Shown here: piece by piece, positions 14,276-15,199 of the stretch
How positions within the stretch are numbered: position 1 is the stretch's first letter
How the letters are laid out: the number at the start of each line of letters is the position of its first letter
Assembly: GCA_903890345.1 (NCBI GenBank)
Contig: CAITAV010000024.1
Location: forward strand, 1-15,199
Direction of reading: 5' to 3'
DNA: 15,199 bases
Source of the DNA: an uncultured Actinomycetes bacterium
GTDB taxonomy: Bacteria > Actinomycetota > Actinomycetes > Nanopelagicales > Nanopelagicaceae
Notes under the pieces: generated by a model
Told to the model about the DNA's origin: nothing
Seen by the model: the letters and a program-made list of their open reading frames with translations, nothing else
The model's database searches: none
Translations under genes and position numbers: made by a program

Positions 14276-14955
14276 GATTAGATGTTGTAACAATCTTTCC
14301 GGAATACCTTTCTCCGCTGAAGTTATCTTTACTGGGCAAGGCTCAGGAAGAAGGATTACTTGAGATAAATATCCATGATTTACGTGCGCACGCAACTGAT
14401 AATCATCACAGCGTTGATGACACTCCGTATGGTGGTGGTGCCGGCATGGTTATGAAAGCCGAAGTATGGGGATCAGCCCTTGATCCACTACTGCTTAACA
14501 ATGTTGATCTAATTATTTTGACTCCCGGCGGAAAGCGTTTTAACCAGCGCATGGCAGAGCAATTCTCTCAGTGCTCGCAATTAGTTTTTGCTTGCGGTCG
14601 ATATGAAGGTATTGATGATCGTGTTCGCCAGTTTTATTCACAGGATAAATTCGTAGCCCAAAAGGTTCGCGTTCACGAAGTTTCTATTGGCGATTATGTT
14701 TTGGGTGGCGGGGAAGTTGCTGCAATGGTGATGATTGAAGCCATCACTCGTTTACTTCCAGGAGTTCTCGGAAATCCTGAATCAATTGTTGAAGAGTCAC
14801 ATATGCAAGAAGGATTTGCGGAATATCCTGCATTCACTAAACCGCAAACTTGGAGAGAAATCGCAGTTCCTGAGATATTGCTCAGCGGAAACCACGCACA
14901 AATCGCAGCTTGGCGCGCACAATCTGCAAAAGATAGAGCCGAAAAGAATTTCTAA
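14272..14955 (+). CDS. trmD: tRNA (guanine(37)-N(1))-methyltransferase TrmD
   Basis: TrmD methylates G37 next to the anticodon of tRNAs reading CNN/CGG-type codons, using SAM, and so prevents +1 frameshifting. The 227 residues show the trefoil-knot SAM site: LTPGGKRF (83-90), FACGRYEGIDDRV (106-118) and SIGDYVLGGGE (138-148), then LLPGVLGNPES and VPEILLSGNHAQIAAWR. The start has AGGAGA (14260-14265) 6 bases before ATG and overlaps rimM. In E. coli and H. influenzae the catalytic base Asp169 lies in an E-D-S motif after PGVLG; here the aligned residue is Glu175 in VEESH (codon GAG 14794-14796), an uncommon change. Otherwise it appears intact. rplS, the usual next gene, is not the next gene here. 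Confidence 0.96.
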   Translation: MRLDVVTIFPEYLSPLKLSLLGKAQEEGLLEINIHDLRAHATDNHHSVDDTPYGGGAGMVMKAEVWGSALDPLLLNNVDLIILTPGGKRFNQRMAEQFSQCSQLVFACGRYEGIDDRVRQFYSQDKFVAQKVRVHEVSIGDYVLGGGEVAAMVMIEAITRLLPGVLGNPESIVEESHMQEGFAEYPAFTKPQTWREIAVPEILLSGNHAQIAAWRAQSAKDRAEKNF

Positions 14956-14962
14956 CTAGTCA

Positions 14963-14978
14963 GTAATACTTGAATTAC
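14963..14978. promoter_or_regulatory. Inverted repeat before the desaturase gene
   Basis: GTAAT (14963-14967) and ATTAC (14974-14978) form a 5-bp inverted repeat with a 6-base spacer in the 37-base gap between trmD and the desaturase gene, 14 bases before its ATG. The layout resembles a small operator for a dimeric regulator, but the arms are short and chance is possible. There is no T-run, so it is not a terminator. TAGGG at 14981-14985 is a modest ribosome binding site. Confidence 0.25.
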
Positions 14979-14992
14979 CGTAGGGTTCTTCT

Positions 14993-15199
14993 ATGTCCGA
15001 AGAGTCTGCAAATATCCAATCCCGACTCATTCGTGACCTCGAACCCGTCGTTGCTATTGAACTTGAGCGACATCTGGCAATTCAAAAAAATTGGTACCCA
15101 CACGAATATGTCCCTTGGAGTGAAGGTCGCGATTTTGCGGGTCCACTCAATGGTGATGCGTGGGAAGCAAAAGATTCTCGCCTAAGTTCAGTTGCGCAA
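14993..15199 (+). CDS. Acyl-[acyl-carrier-protein] desaturase (3' partial)
   Basis: The 69 visible residues read MSEESANIQSRLIRDLEPVV, then an ELERHL helix, KNWYPHEYVPWSEGRDFAG and WEAKDSRLS. This N-terminal pattern (LEPVV, then RHL, then a W..HEYVPW..G.DF segment) matches actinobacterial soluble di-iron desaturases of the stearoyl-ACP type, such as mycobacterial DesA2. These introduce a double bond into ACP-bound fatty acids. The iron-binding EExxH motifs would lie beyond the window, so activity cannot be judged. The ATG is 37 bases after trmD with TAGGG upstream. A lipid gene directly after trmD is unusual, since rplS normally follows. Confidence 0.82.
   Translation, partial: MSEESANIQSRLIRDLEPVVAIELERHLAIQKNWYPHEYVPWSEGRDFAGPLNGDAWEAKDSRLSSVAQ

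Noticed and set aside
1..15199. Mobile element, CRISPR, toxin-antitoxin, prophage or biosynthetic cluster
   Set aside because: All plus-strand genes are recognisable housekeeping genes in conserved order; there are no transposases, integrases, spaced repeats, tRNA-associated att sites or composition breaks suggesting transfer.

Overview
This window is a dense, single-strand block of actinobacterial housekeeping genes. The order recG-rsmD-coaD-SepIVA-like-DUF177-rpmF-rnc-smc-ftsY-amt-glnB-ffh-rpsP-KH-rimM-trmD is typical of Actinobacteria. Actinobacterial family traits support this: a SepIVA-like protein between coaD and DUF177, a long acidic/Ala-rich S16 tail, GTG/TTG starts and a DesA2-like acyl-ACP desaturase. 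Base composition is low for the phylum (roughly mid-40s % GC by eye), gaps are short, and genes usually found in this neighbourhood (mutM, glnD, rplS) are absent. I infer a streamlined, low-GC actinobacterium such as the freshwater acI/Nanopelagicales group. The lineage is inference; the phylum is well supported.

Layout. 1-4131: 5'-truncated recG, rsmD, coaD, a SepIVA-like coiled-coil gene and a DUF177 gene, nearly end to end. 4132-4250: leader of rpmF. 4251-5118: rpmF and rnc, with rnc apparently starting at a CTG one base after the rpmF stop. 5119-9564: smc and a short ftsY, after a small gap holding a 12-bp palindrome. 9565-9691: promoter region of the nitrogen pair, with a GlnR-type box. 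9692-11331: amt and glnB, overlapping by 4 bases. 11364-12794: ffh. 12795-12952: GC-rich leader of rpsP. 12953-14955: rpsP, KH gene (khpA), rimM and trmD, the last two overlapping by 4 bases. 14993-15199: start of an acyl-ACP desaturase gene, cut by the window end.

How the genes fit together. Several belong to ribosome and RNA maturation (rsmD, DUF177, rpmF, rnc, rpsP, khpA, rimM, trmD). ffh and ftsY are the two GTPases of co-translational membrane targeting. smc and recG act on chromosome structure and repair. The SepIVA-like protein probably acts in division and envelope growth. amt/glnB form an ammonium uptake and nitrogen-sensing module. coaD makes a coenzyme A precursor, and the desaturase belongs to lipid metabolism.

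I found no mobile element, CRISPR array, tRNA, rRNA or convincing new system. The observations worth a second look are the CTG start of rnc, Glu in place of the catalytic Asp of TrmD, the shortened SepIVA-like coil, the GlnR-type box, and the missing glnD, mutM and rplS.
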